Assembly (NCBI GenBank): GCA_945859605.1 | Contig: OX243827.1 | Coordinates: 7,819,926 to 7,883,925 of the forward strand | From: Lumbricus rubellus | Lineage: Eukaryota > Annelida > Clitellata > Crassiclitellata > Lumbricidae | DNA length: 64,000 bases | Reading direction: 5' to 3' | In this document: positions 52,758-63,948 of the stretch, one piece after another | Layout of the letters: each line of letters opens with the position of its first letter | Position numbering within the stretch: the first letter of the stretch is position 1 | The notes under the pieces: model-generated | The model's input: only the letters and a program-made list of their open reading frames with translations | Told to the model about the DNA's origin: nothing | Database searches by the model: none | Position numbers and translations under genes: made by a program

Positions 52758-53630
52758 TCACTAATATGAGTGTGTTGGTGTATGAAATTGTGTGTATGCA
52801 TGTGTGTGTGTTTGATGCCTATCTATAGTCTATACATGTAATTATGTGTGTGCATGTGTGTGTATGCATGTGTGATTGTGTGCCCGCGCGCGTGTGTGTA
52901 ATGTGTATGTATATGATTGTGTATAGGCGATTTGCAAGGGAAGGGCAATAATTACTATAGCTTCTTTCCGCTCATAATTCAGAGTCTTCACTCGTTGAGG
53001 AGAGCCCTTCCCATGCAGTGGTCCTACACTTCTACCGTGCGCATGCACTTTTCCTACATGTCCGCCATCTTTGATTAGCCATCTTCAATAGAAAAATCTC
53101 ATCTTGTCCGACTATTATACATCACCTATTATAAATCTTTCCTTCTATCTTATCAACCGCAATCTACGCGTATAAATACGAAATGCCTGGGAGCAGTTTG
53201 TAGTGGCAAAAACGAAACTACCTCCTCACTCTCTCTCCAATACTTCACACCATTTGTAAAGGAGATAAAAAAAAACTTTCCTCTTTCCGACGGAGGTGAT
53301 CGCAGATGCAAGTGATTGCGAATATGGATTTTTATAGATTATAAATGTCTTCTTTCTATTGTATGCGGTCTATTGTTTTAGAGCCAGAAAACTGATATAT
53401 ACACATATAATATACATATGCATACACATTATATATAATTATATATATATATAAATATTCTGATAGACCATAATATTATATATCACATAGAGCCTAGTAT
53501 ATATTCTCTCGTCTATAAAAACTTGCCTTTTTTCTTGGGGTTGAACGCACTGGTAGCGCTTCTGAAGGCTCTTGCTGCGAGAAGCGCTTTATAAATGGTC
53601 AGATAAGATAAGATTCTGATATTTGTATAT
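52758..53630. other. intron 1 sequence, unannotated
   Basis: (TG)n words at 52775-52915, AT-rich tracts at 53395-53480, and at 53550-53600 a LINE tail trace (GCGAGAAGCGCTTTATAAATGG). No exon recognised. Confidence 0.5.
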
Positions 53631-53714
53631 AATGCAAGTATATTAAACACGTCCTATAATAAATAATATATAATATATTATATATATTTATGACGTGTTT
53701 AATATACTTGCATT
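53631..53714. repeat. 84-bp inverted repeat with 23-bp perfect arms
   Basis: AATGCAAGTATATTAAACAC plus GTC (53631-53653) is mirrored exactly at 53692-53714. The spacer is AT-only apart from one C. Confidence 0.85.
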
Positions 53715-54240
53715 TATTGGTATTATGACTGAGTATAATTATTCTGAATTTATGTATGCGATGTTAATCATGGGTTCGGGTTTTCGAAAGTTGATTAAAA
53801 CGTAAACGGCGGCGGTGGTGCATGTGCAAAATCGCCGATTTCTAAATAAGCGGTCTGTGTTGAAAGTAATTAGCGTCATTCGGCGCCACCGATAAATCAA
53901 CTTCATGCGTTGCTCTGCAGCAGACGAGAGGTGCATCGCTCCCCGGCGCCACAATCAACGCCTACACCGCCTTAGACCCTACTCCCCTACTCGGTCCCGC
54001 CTTAGACCCTACTCCCCTACAGTCGGCCCCGTAATGCGTTTTAATTTGACTGTGCTAAGCATTGAACTGTACTCAGACGTTTGCGTGTATGCAGCCTTAT
54101 AAATGACATAAGGCGACGATAAGTAATGATGATGGCAGCGTAGTTAAGCGAAGGGGGAGTAGGGGGCGTGACGGCTGTTTATTAATGAATGGTAAAGCCA
54201 GATGTCTAGTTTAGTACAACTTTATGCACTCAGTATTATA
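53715..54240. other. intron 1 sequence, unannotated
   Basis: Two tandem CGCCTTAGACCCTACTCCCC words at about 53968-54020. No exon recognised. Confidence 0.45.
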
Positions 54241-54326
54241 AGTGAATTGTAGAAAAATAACTGAGTGGTCAGACTTGGAGTTGAGGTTTCAAATCCCTCA
54301 GCCCACCCCACGACAATTCTCACCTT
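54241..54326. mobile_element. short MITE, CAGTGTGAGAATTG family (diverged)
   Basis: 8-bp duplication GTATTATA (54233-54240 and 54327-54334). Ends AGTGAATTGTAG and inverse CAATTCTCACCTT, GTGAAAAATAACTG-like interior. Confidence 0.7.
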
Positions 54327-54639
54327 GTATTATATTCATTGCAGTAGAAAGAACGGCTGTATGGGCTTATAGGTATAATGCTCACGCGCATGCGTCTTTC
54401 CTATTGACCCTCCAGTAGGCCTATAGTCATCTAACGCTAATAATTGCGACAATTTATGTGGCGCCGTAAATCTGCAAGGGCGCCTTATAAAGCCGCTAAC
54501 GGGCGGGATAGAAGAGATACAAATTACAAACACGTAATTTCAACAAGTCTTTAAATATTATATTTCTTATTATATAAAGTCTTAACCTCTACATAATATT
54601 ATAAGTACATATCGTGTCGGATATATTATATCCATACAT

Positions 54640-54835
54640 AGACATGCACACCGACAGACAGAGACAGACAGACAAAAAGACAGAGACAGACAGACAAAAA
54701 TACAGAGAGACAGACAGAGACAGATACAGAGACAGATAGACAGACAGAGACAGAGAGACAGTGAGACAAGCGAGAGACAGACAGACAGAGACAGGCAGAC
54801 AGACAGATACAGAGACAGATAGACAGACTAGGATG
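54640..54835. repeat. (GACA)n microsatellite
   Basis: CAGACAGACAGAGACAGA with ATAC interruptions. Confidence 0.93.
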
Positions 54836-56786
54836 ATGATAAAAAGGGATAAATGGATGGTGGGTTCGGGATAGAGATGACTAGATAACGGATGGCAAAG
54901 AATATAATGTGATTATTGTGCTTGGCGCAATGAATGCATTCGCAGATACATGTATGAGGTCCAGCGTGTTAATCTCGGGGACGGGGAACATAGGAACCGA
55001 TGAACAGGAGCAACGACAGAAGGTTATACGGTATAGATAGATTCATTTGCCATGGAAGCCGAAATGGATTCCATGCATGGAGTCAAGCAGAGGCCACGAT
55101 ATATGTTATGAGAAGTAAACCTTGGACGTCAACAGAGCAACGGTTAGAGAAATCCATGGCAGTGTTTAATCTAGGCATCTCCGTGGGAGGAAGTTCTTTC
55201 CCCCAGAAAAAGTCGACAGCTGCTGTTTGTCGTTTGTCCCCCAGAAACCTGGATTCTCGCCACCCCCCTTCCCCCAAAGCAGATGGACAAGATTACACGC
55301 TGGAGAAAACCCTCATGCAGTAGTAGGCGGCAGGCCTATACCAAGAACAAAGAATTTTTATGAATGTAGTAACTGGGAGTGCCAGTGATTGGAAGTCTTA
55401 TATAGGGCTTCATGTGAACTCTTGTCAACTTCGAGTTACTCTATCAGATCTATGTATATCTACCACAAAAGACTGCTATGGACTGGTTTCAGAGAACTTG
55501 CCCGAAGTCGTAGTTTTGTAACCTTTAGGCTGGGACGGTACGGTGTGAAACCATCCATGGACATCTTGTTAGTAGTTACATGTTTAACGACCCTGCCATA
55601 TCAAAGACGATTAGTGTCGCCCTCCTCCTTTATCCAGGCACGGGACTGGCACTGGCAGAGAACAACGTGGGGCGGGGTTCATCCATGGACATCACAGCCA
55701 ACAGGTGTTACATAGACGGATGCTAACCCGCAGGTCTACAGGACAAACGAACAGCCCTTTAGCTGCAGCATCGACCGGTCGAACTAAACACCCGCTGAGC
55801 TGATGAGACGAATATCCGACGAACCCTGTAAGGTCGCGTCCGAATTTCTTCAGGCGAGCAAAATGATAACGTGGCGGGGCAATGTTGCGTAACGTTACGT
55901 TCGTGCAGTCTGTGTGGCGGTGGCGGTAGAGGTCACTGAAGCGAGACATGTTAATTGAACTGCGATACGGATCTACGTAAGTTTACGCACGTTACGTCAA
56001 AGGCACATGCCGCCCTAGCTGTCTACTCTGCTGCGGGCAACCGTGAAGCTGTATACCGAGCGGTCGGAGGACCAAATTTATGTATATTATAATACCTTTG
56101 GTGGTAGCAGTTGGTGCGATAATATCGGTGAGATTAGTCACAAGTGTCGGTAACAATACGTTCAAAGTAGGCGCTTACAAATGCATGCTAATTGTCACCG
56201 ATTAACTGGGGAATTATGCATGACTTCGTACATGATTATTTTGGCCGCCCCTCACTTGGCTGCTGGCGCCCGTTGCCGTCAAGCTAAAAACTTCTTCAAC
56301 GTAGCCTATATGTATGCACACTGCACAGTAGATCTGCATCAGTCATACTGGCCAAATTAAATATTAGCACGTACTTTACGACCGAATCGAATGTTGTATA
56401 TAATTATATCATATATGTATATATAAAATATTATATATATAATGTATGCTGAAATGCAATCTAATAGCCTATACCGGAAAATATGTGCAGTAGCCTATAT
56501 TAACATCCATACAGTAATTATGATTGCATTGCCTATTAACACGAATGCAAACTTCACGTGGGTCTATAATATCTGACTTAAACAGTCATATTGTATAATT
56601 TATCATCTATAAAAGAATTTAAGCTTCATTGCTACTTTGTTTTTCGTCAATTCTAGCTTCCTTCCTTTCCTTGTCTTCTAATAATCTAATTTGTCATTTT
56701 CTTTCAATAATATTCCTAGCTGCATTTAATTTTCGCTGTCTTTTTGTTCTCTCTATTTTGTGGGCACGGCCACGGTGTCGTGGTGG
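54836..56786. other. intron 1 sequence, mostly unannotated
   Basis: Contains the MITE remnant at 55160, a hammerhead-like core near 55797 (see findings) and (AT)n at 56395-56445. No exon recognised. Confidence 0.45.
55160..55290. mobile_element. degenerate copy of the CAGTGTTTAATCTAG element
   Basis: Begins CAGTGTTTAATCTAGGCATC and follows the inverted right end of the 43736 element (GGGAGGAAGTTCTTTCCCCC). A CCCCCAGAAACCTGGATTC block matching its left end comes next. The satellite core is absent. Confidence 0.6.
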
Positions 56787-57040
56787 AAGGGATGAAAGTG
56801 AACCGGGTCAGTCCGGGTCTGAGACCCGTTGTCGATTTTCGAGACCTGCTGTTGCCGGGTCTCAGCCGCGGGTCGCAAAACAGGCCGTCGAGTGCCAAAA
56901 GTAGGTAAAAATGGTAGGATTTTCGGTAATTTTGGGCAAATGACTATAGGAAAAACGACGTCAGAACAATTTATGGGCCAAAGGCATGCTCGTCCGCCAA
57001 AGTGAGACCCGGTAACTTTTCGAAACCACTTTCAGCCCTG
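56787..57040. mobile_element. hAT-type MITE, 254 bp
   Basis: 8-bp duplication CGTGGTGG (56779-56786 and 57041-57048). Right end CCACTTTCAGCCCTG, left end AAGGGATGAAAGTG. Inside lie GGGTCTGAGACCC-type palindromes. Confidence 0.8.
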
Positions 57041-57160
57041 CGTGGTGGTGGTGGCGTCAGTGATTGGAATCACAATGTTCCTCTGGTTCGCATCAACCTC
57101 AAGCATGTATGGACTTTATAGATAATATGCAATAATTATATGACTGTTTTAAGTCAGATA

Positions 57161-57754
57161 TGACCCATCTGACCAAAACCAGGCGTAAGTCGGATTTGTA
57201 CAATATGAGTGTCATATATCTTCTAAAAGAATAAAGTCTCTTCTTTAAAATGACACAAATCTTATTGCTCTGCCATGTTTCTGTCCAAAGTTATGGGTAA
57301 AAATGTGGTTCGACCGTGCAAATTACAATTCTGAAAAAATGCATTGAAAGTTTTCTATAACTTTGGAATGCAAGATTCTTTGGAAGTTTAGAACCGTGTT
57401 CACAATTAAATAAAATTTGCAACAAAAAACAGATTGCATCAGAGGCTAGAGGAAAGTCTGGGCTTTTCACTGATGTCTAATTTATTATGTTAGCCACATG
57501 CCGAATATGGCTACCAATGGCGGGAAAGTGGAAAATGGCGGGAAAAGTTCATCGAATTATCATCACAAAATTATCAAAAATATCATTAAAAATGATATTT
57601 TTGGAAATTTTTTACTTTTAATATGCATAAAACATATTAATTTATCATTTTCTGTAAAAAACAAAAAAATGAAAAAAATCGGTTTTTTCACATTTCGGTC
57701 ATTATCTCAGAAGCGTGTGTTGCGACATACCCCTGGTTTTGGTCAGATGGGTCA
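57161..57754. mobile_element. TA-flanked MITE, 594 bp
   Basis: Inverted ends TGACCCATCTGACCAAAACC match over at least 24 bp, flanked by TA (57159-57160 and 57755-57756). AGAT on both sides is an alternative 4-bp duplication. AT-rich non-coding interior. Confidence 0.8.
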
Positions 57755-57764
57755 TAGATATAGA

Positions 57765-57870
57765 CCCGCGTGAAGCTTGCAAGTACTTCACTGTAATGGC
57801 TCGGGCGTTTCGGTGTGAATCGCCTCTGAGTAGGAAGCCTGAAAGAAGCGCTATAGAAATGGATAAATAA
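57765..57870 (+). repeat. SINE 3' half fragment
   Basis: Diverged GGCGTTTCGGTGTGAATCGC, TCTGAGTAGGAAGCCTGAAAG and AGCGCTATAGAAATGG blocks of the SINE tail, then (AAAT)n. Confidence 0.7.
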
Positions 57871-58139
57871 ATAAATAGATATATTTTTCCTTCTACCTTC
57901 TTCCATTTATTCCTATTCTTTGTGTCTTTTCAGTTCCATTTTCACGTCCCTGTCCTTCTTTTGAGAGTCTCCAACTCTCTTTCTCTATATTTTCAGATTC
58001 CCCAAAAGCCTTTTTTTCTTTTCTGATGTTTTCACTTGCTTTTCCCCTCAATTTTCTGCCGTCCTTTTCGTTCTCTTCCATCCCTACAATTCCTCAATTT
58101 TTTCCAACAGATCAGCCTCAACCATTCTTTGGCTCGTAG

Positions 58140-58181
58140 GACTACTTGAAATGTTCGTGCGACGAGCGCATCAGATTTTGA
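58140..58181 (+). pseudogene. decayed duplicate of the second zinc-finger exon start
   Basis: Lies exactly 241 bp upstream of the true exon start. It begins with GACTACTTGAAATGTTCG after a CTCGTAG acceptor-like end. It reads DYLKCSCDERIRF and then a stop, against DYFKCPYDERCRMDV in the real exon. The second finger cysteine is lost. The pyrimidine-rich flanks of both copies also resemble each other. Confidence 0.75.
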
Positions 58182-58380
58182 TGCGTCCATTTTTAATAGA
58201 GAAACTGCGTTGAATTCTCTACAGCCTTTTTCTTTTTTCTACATGTTTCGCCTTCCAAAATTTTCATTTTGTTTCCTAATTTTCTACCTTTTCTTCATTC
58301 TCTTTCTTTCCTATAACTATTCAACTTCTTTATCATTCTTTTCCAACTATAATCTGCTCGAACTATTGTTTTGCGCGTAG

Positions 58381-58595
58381 GACTACTTCAAGTGTCCGTA
58401 CGACGAGCGATGTCGGATGGACGTATCGAACCGACGCTTCTGCAAGCGATGTCGACTCAACAAATGCTTTGAGATCGGAATGAGAAAGGAATACATTCTC
58501 AGCGAAGAGGAGAAGGCTCTCAAGCGACAGAAGATCGAAGCCAATCGATTCATGAGAGAAGTCGCAGCCACCAAAGTCTCATCGCCTGAACAAAC
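58381..58595 (+). CDS. nuclear receptor (HR96/NR1J type), second zinc-finger and hinge exon
   Basis: Acceptor TTTTGCGCGTAG, donor AAC|GTAAGT, phase 0 to phase 2. It joins the previous exon in frame. It encodes the second finger CPYDERCRMDVSNRRFCKRC with all four cysteines, then RLNKCFEIGM and the C-terminal extension KEYILSEEEK. A basic, helical hinge follows (ALKRQKIEANRF). Splicing between the two zinc fingers is common in nuclear-receptor genes. The GMRKEYILSEEEK segment is close to the HR96-type GMKKEWI...EEK pattern. Confidence 0.95.
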
Positions 58596-58618
58596 GTAAG
58601 TCCTTGATTATATTATTA

Positions 58619-58834
58619 TGGGGCGCGGTGGTGTAGTGGTGACGTCGTTGCCTTGGAGCCGGAAGGTTCGAGGTTCGAATCCACCTCGCCGCGTAAGGAC
58701 CTTGGGCAAGTCCTTCACTCACAATTGCTCGCCGCTTCGGCGCGAAACTCCCATGCAGTGTCCGCTCTGCATTCGGGAACGCCTCTGAGTAGAGAGAGCA
58801 TGAAGGGGCGCTATAACAAGTGCACATACAAACA
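58619..58834 (+). repeat. tRNA-derived SINE, copy I (near consensus)
   Basis: Complete copy in intron 2, only 24 bases after the donor. GGGGCGCGGTGGTGTAGTGG head, GGTTCGAATCC B-box, GGGGCGCTATAACAAGTGC tail. Confidence 0.93.
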
Positions 58835-59355
58835 ATTAGATTGTAATGTGTCTATCTTGCATAAAATTATTGGCTTACAAATGTTTCGATAAAATATATA
58901 GGCGGCAGGCCTATCATCGATTAGGTTGGTTGATGAACTGGTGGTTTGGGGTTGTTAATATTGTTTGTGTAATTTACGGAGACATAGGCGGCCCTAATAA
59001 GCGGGACCATTCTTGTTTTCCTGATGCTATTTACTTACATGGGCTATATAATTATGGGTGGTCTATAATTGTCGGAACGTTTGAACTATATGAACAATAA
59101 ATGAACTGAGCTAGAATCAGAAAAACCTTGTATAGTTAATCAATTATAGTTCTAATTAGCAGTTTGTTTAATTTGATAAGTTAAAAAGCTAATCGATTGA
59201 AATGGAATTAGCTACGGAAATCTGCAGCATCTGCTAATTGATCATAATTAGTATTAATCAGCAAAATCTTGTTGCTGATCGATTAGAATAATATTAGAGT
59301 TAGGTGCTGTCACACATGCCCATCTGCTATAGACACACATGTAAGCTACGATGCT
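58835..59355. other. intron 2 sequence, unannotated
   Basis: AT-rich, with TAATTAG/CTAATTG-type words near 59120-59290. No gene. Confidence 0.5.
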
Positions 59356-59363
59356 CTTCTACA

Positions 59364-59510
59364 CAGTGCGAGAATTGTGAAAAAATAACTGGGGGAGTTG
59401 GACCATTATCCACTTGGAATTGGGGTGTAAAAAATAATTTAACATGGAGTTCTAAGAAAGACTGAGGGGCTGAAACCCCCCCCCCCCAACTCGCGGTAAT
59501 TCTCACCCTG
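59364..59510. mobile_element. 147-bp MITE, CAGTGTGAGAATTGTG family
   Basis: Perfect 8-bp duplication CTTCTACA (59356-59363 and 59511-59518). Termini CAGTGCGAGAATTG and inverse TAATTCTCACCCTG. It ends about 55 bases before the exon 59565 acceptor, so it may overlap branch-point sequence. Confidence 0.88.
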
Positions 59511-59564
59511 CTTCTACAATGGTTTATGATGATTTTTTCTGCTGCTTTTTACTGCAATTTGCAG

Positions 59565-60381
59565 ACTTCGGCGTCACTCTGAAGGCGGCCTCAGCGGCGG
59601 CGTTGGTGTTGGCGGTGTGAACCTGACGGTCGACCAGCTGTACGTATCGGAGGCCACATCCCAGACGACGGCCCTCCGAGCAGAGGACGCAACGTGCATC
59701 GAAGAGCTCGTGACGGCCTACCACATGTCGCTCGACACCCACGCCGGCGGCGAGACGGACTGGTCGCGCGACCGCGCCAGCATGTCCGACCTTGTCAACA
59801 TCGCCGAGCTGAGTATGCGTCGGGTGATCGCGATGACGAAGCAGATCGCCAGCTTCCGGATCCTGCCGCAGGAGGACCAGATTCAGCTGCTGAAGACGGG
59901 CAGCATCGAACTGCTCATCCTCCGCTCGGTCATCACCTTCGATAAGGAGAAGCAACACTTCCTCGACCCCTTCGACCCGGAGGAGACGAGCGCCCTGAAG
60001 CTGGAGCAGCTCGAGCGCGCCGAGATCGGGACTGGTCTGTTCGAGGACCACATGAAGTTCATCCGGTCGTTGGTCGTCGAGATGCGGGCGGACGAAACGA
60101 CGCTTATTCTCCTCCTCGTCATAGCGCTCTTCTCTCCGGATCGTGAGAACCTTCTCAGCAAGGACTACGTGTCCGGTCAACAGGAGAAGTACTGTCTGCT
60201 ACTCAAGAGGCATCTAGAGTCGAAGTACTCGAGCGGCGCGGCACGAGTACTCTTCCCGCGGTTCATACTCAAACTGACGGACATACGAAGTCTGAACGAG
60301 GAGCATACGCACGTGTTGTTGAAGCTGAACCCGGATGGCATCCAGCCGTTGATGAAGGAGGTGCTCGACCTATGCCGTTAG
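59565..60381 (+). CDS. nuclear receptor (HR96/NR1J type), ligand-binding-domain exon
   Basis: Acceptor ACTGCAATTTGCAG, phase 2, in frame with the previous exon, stop TAG at 60379-60381. The exon encodes a short Gly/Val-rich linker and a complete ligand-binding domain of about 240 residues. Helix 3-5 signature: DLVNIAELSMRRVIAMTKQI, FRILPQEDQIQLLKTGSIEL. Helix 7-10: ETTLILLLVIALFSPDREN and QQEKYCLLLKRHLESKY. A final AF-2 helix, PLMKEVLDL, recruits coactivators. The whole domain lies in one exon and GC content is clearly higher than in the flanks. The gene totals about 500 codons in this window. HR96-like is the best match by motif; other NR1I/NR1J members are possible. Confidence 0.95.
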
Positions 60382-61100
60382 TCTCCTTGACGATGTCTCC
60401 TTGACGATGTCTGTCTTGTACATGTATGTATTGCATTGTTTGCCGATTATTGATATTCTAAGGGTAAAGCCAGAGAAGTTTAGAATGGCCAATTTTCTAT
60501 TATCTTAATTGTCGCCATTGATAATTATAAATGTCGACCATTTGATGTAAACGCTTGCCAATGAAAACTCAGTGATCGCGAGAGATCATTGAGATTGTTT
60601 ACAATCATATGACTCTTTAGAGATCATGAAGATCATCAAGGATCCTATGATCCAAATACTTGCCAGTTAAACAAGGGATCACAAGGACCATGCATCTTAC
60701 TCCTTAGGATTGGAGATCATACGGATCCTAGATAACATAGGATCATCAGTGATCGTAAGGATCACTAATGCACTAATGATCCCAAGAATCAGCAGTTAAC
60801 CTAAGAATTGCAGAATATACTAAGGATTTATAATGTTTAATGAACTTACGAATTTATAGAGATGACAGGGCGAAGATCACAAGTGAAACTAAAGGCTGGT
60901 CATTATTCCAAGGATCATTAAAATTAATGCCGTATGGATTGCTTTCTCTGGTTGTGTATTAGAGGCAATAGAAAACCAATTGTGAGAACAGTTATTGAAT
61001 CGGAAGCTGCACCATTAAAGATGCGCTGTGTAAATAAATCGTGATTACAGTTGCAAAAATACAATAATTGCCTATGATCCTAAGGATCACATTATGATCG
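60382..61100 (+). other. nuclear receptor 3' flank/UTR, GATC-rich, with poly(A) signal
   Basis: Roughly a dozen GATC words lie in 60570-60780 and more at 61075-61135, often as GGATCATNNNGATC or AGGATC. AATAAA at 61033-61038 is a candidate polyadenylation signal. No other coding sequence. Confidence 0.5.
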
Positions 61101-61329
61101 CAGAGATCGCCAAGGATCCCGTTGATCCTTTGTGTACGTTAAGCCATCTAAGAGCTCAGCGCGTTTGAGTGTTAACGGTACCGAAAAGCGCCAGGCCCTG
61201 TATAAAATCTGTTGGTGTATGCATGCATGCATGATGCATATGCACCTAGAAACATGATGGGCAAAAAGCGCAACAGAAGTAAATTTTCGCGTCTTTGTCA
61301 TGTACTCGAAATGTATCAATTTCAATGGA

Positions 61330-61462
61330 TCGGTCTGAAATTGTAGAGAAATAACTGGAGATCATTGTCAGACGTTGATTTATCTGAAGATGAAAACTTT
61401 ACTGTGTGGCATCTAAGAAAGACTGGGGGTTGAACCCCAAACCTCAGTGATTCTCTCTTCCA
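61330..61462. mobile_element. diverged member of the CAGTGTGAGAATTGTG MITE family
   Basis: TGAAATTGTAGAGAAATAAC, AAGAAAGACTGGGGGTTGAA and CAGTGATTCTCTC blocks parallel the copy at 59364. No target duplication recognised. Confidence 0.55.
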
Positions 61463-61524
61463 GCGTACGCGTGGATGTATTTTGCCTTCAGTCAGCACAT
61501 TCAATGTCATTCATCCGTCCGTCT

Positions 61525-61605
61525 ATCTATCCATCCATCCATCCATCCATCCATCCATCTATCCATCCATCCATCTATCCATCCATCCATCCATCCATCG
61601 AGCCA
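61525..61605. repeat. (ATCC)n microsatellite
   Basis: About 20 CATC units with ATCTATCC interruptions. Confidence 0.95.
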
Positions 61606-62124
61606 TCAATGTTTCAATCACAAATACCATCAGATCTGTCAGAGTCCGACCAATTCATTGAAAAATCGGTAGGACTAAGGGCTGAGGCCATACGAGCTAC
61701 CATATGAATTATAAAACCATCGTGTAGGCCTACACTGTACAGTAACTTCTTTGACACTGTCTTGCCGACAGTATTTGTGTTCTTATACACTGTAAATTGT
61801 AATATTGAACTTTGACGACTTTGCAATGATTAGGCCTATGGTCTTGATATATTATAGGCCTGTCTATATTAGGCCTCTACCTGTACACCGCAGAAACGAT
61901 TGTCTTACGTGTGCCAGTTTTGCATCTGTCTGCACTTAATTTTGTTTCTTGTACTTTATGCTTTGTGGTGAATGGCGAATAATATGTAGCCTATCACAGT
62001 CAGAGATTAATTATAGGCATAATAGTCCTTGCGCTCTGAGTCCCTGACATCGGACGTAGGCGAGTATGAGACTAACCGCCGCCAGTGTAGGCCTACATGT
62101 CTTGAACAGACCTTCGATAATCTG
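61606..62124. other. unannotated non-coding stretch
   Basis: Several TAGGCCTA-type words (a word common throughout this genome window). No gene. Confidence 0.5.
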
Positions 62125-62132
62125 CGTCCACC

Positions 62133-62402
62133 CATAGGCGTACGGGAGATTTCAGCAGTGGAGGGGGGGGCAAGATTTTAATTCTGCCCGAAAAATAAAT
62201 ATCGTGGTGGAAAATACTATTTTTCCCAGACAAAAAAGTTGAGAACCTTTTTTAGTCATCGGGATAAAAAAAACTTGTGAAATATACTAGCCTATTTCTA
62301 GCTTTTTACAATTTATTCGGGTCTGCCTTTTCCGAAAAAACAGATTTCCCAGACATTTGGGGAGCATTTGCCCCCTCTGGACCCCCGCCTCGTACGCCTA
62401 TG
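62133..62402. mobile_element. hAT-type MITE, 270 bp
   Basis: Perfect 8-bp duplication CGTCCACC (62125-62132 and 62403-62410). Ends CATAGGCGTACGGGAG and inverse CGAGGCGGGGG...CATAGGCGTACGAGG. Non-coding. Confidence 0.88.
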
Positions 62403-62410
62403 CGTCCACC

Positions 62411-63948
62411 TGTGTAGCGGCAAATGACTCTCAAAGACGGCGTGTATTATACTGTATTATAGGCCTATGACATGGACTACGATCTTTTACCTGATGTAAC
62501 AAATGGCCAAATCGTCGCAGGACACCAAACCGCCTCTGGCTAGTTTATCGAAACGCTCTCATTGTAACGGAAAAACGCCGGATTGGCTTTCGCTGTTTCG
62601 CGAAATGATGGCCGTCCGAAGAACGAGAGCCGCCGCCACTACCGCCACCGCTGCTGATGCGCTCATGCTCCCCTAAGCGGATAATTTACAGTCGCAAGCA
62701 AGCGCAACTCTCCTCGCCAGCGTAATTATTGCGTGTACTATTCTACACTAAAATCAACTTCGCTCTTATTGGATGCATATGCAAATGCCTTCGGCGGTGG
62801 ATCGCCGCGATTCCTTGGATCTGAGATTTATATTCAGTTAACTGTCGGACCAGCCGGAACAAACTGTCCCTGAGTAGCTCTCAAATGACCGCTAAATAAA
62901 TGTTAATGCTGCTGGTGACGCCTAGCGACGTCGTCCGCTTGGTCTTTCTTTAGCGCTATACCGTACGATCTGCAAAACCATTTTGCTCTATTCCAGTAGG
63001 CTAGATGGAAAGTGCCTCGCCGTGTCGACTCTTGAATATCTGGCGCTACATAAACTCGCTACATAAGTCTGTGATTGACTGCGATATCTGCGATATACGA
63101 CTGCGACCGTTTCGCTGGTGGCTTCAATGGGTAAAGGGCCCATCCATATATTACGTAGGCCTACGCAAAAATCGTGATTTCTCCTACATACCCCCCTCCA
63201 GTTGCACCTTGTACATTTTTTGCACCCCGTGCGTACCGGTATGTAGGCATAGGCTACAATGAATCTTCGCCTCCCCAACTTACGCAAGTTAATTAGCTAG
63301 AGTTATCTATAGGCTAAAACTTTTATTTTTAACATGGGGGGGCTACTGTTTGTTTTTGTTAAGCATTGCATTATAGACCTATATTTACTTGCTAAAATTT
63401 GATAAAAGTTATGGTTTACTTAGTGTTTAGCTCTATTAATATAGCCTAATACAGAGTTAAGGCCAATGTGGATGACATTTTATTTTGCGTATGGCCTAAG
63501 TATGCCTACATTTTGTCGAGACCCTTCCCCGCTATAGCCTACGCACATGTAGGCCTATTGTATATGGCCCACGCAAAATCGCCCAAATGAGATCCCCCAA
63601 TGCTTATGTAATAATAATATGGACGGACCAAAATACAATGTAATAAAACATCTACTAGACTAAGTGTCAACTGTGTTACATCACACTCGTGTAGCCTACT
63701 GTTGTACAACGGTATGTCTGTTGACGTCTTAGTTTTATTTACAGCTAGTCATGATCTACATGTACATGTAAACGTAACTGATAGGCCTACGATGTAGGCC
63801 TATCGTCTTTTGCAGCCATTTTTCATTGGCATGCGTTCCTAAAATACTCCGTTAAGCTAATTAAATTAAAATATTGAACTTGAAGATAGTAGGCCTATAA
63901 CATCTAAATTGTATTAGGACCTACTGTGAGTCTGCGAGACACAGTAAC
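62411..63948. other. unannotated region
   Basis: Relatively GC-rich patch at 62500-62960 with a POU-octamer-like ATGCAAAT (within 62774-62790) and an inverted CCAAT box nearby. This could be regulatory, but there is no coding evidence. Frequent TAGGCCTAC words follow to 63900. Confidence 0.35.

Noticed and set aside
59524..60180. 218-codon minus-strand frame opposite the ligand-binding exon
   Set aside because: It is a shadow of the GC-rich coding exon. The plus strand carries a recognised ligand-binding domain with splice sites.
62760..62800. Octamer/CCAAT words considered as a promoter
   Set aside because: Single short motifs without an associated gene or transcription evidence; recorded only as context.
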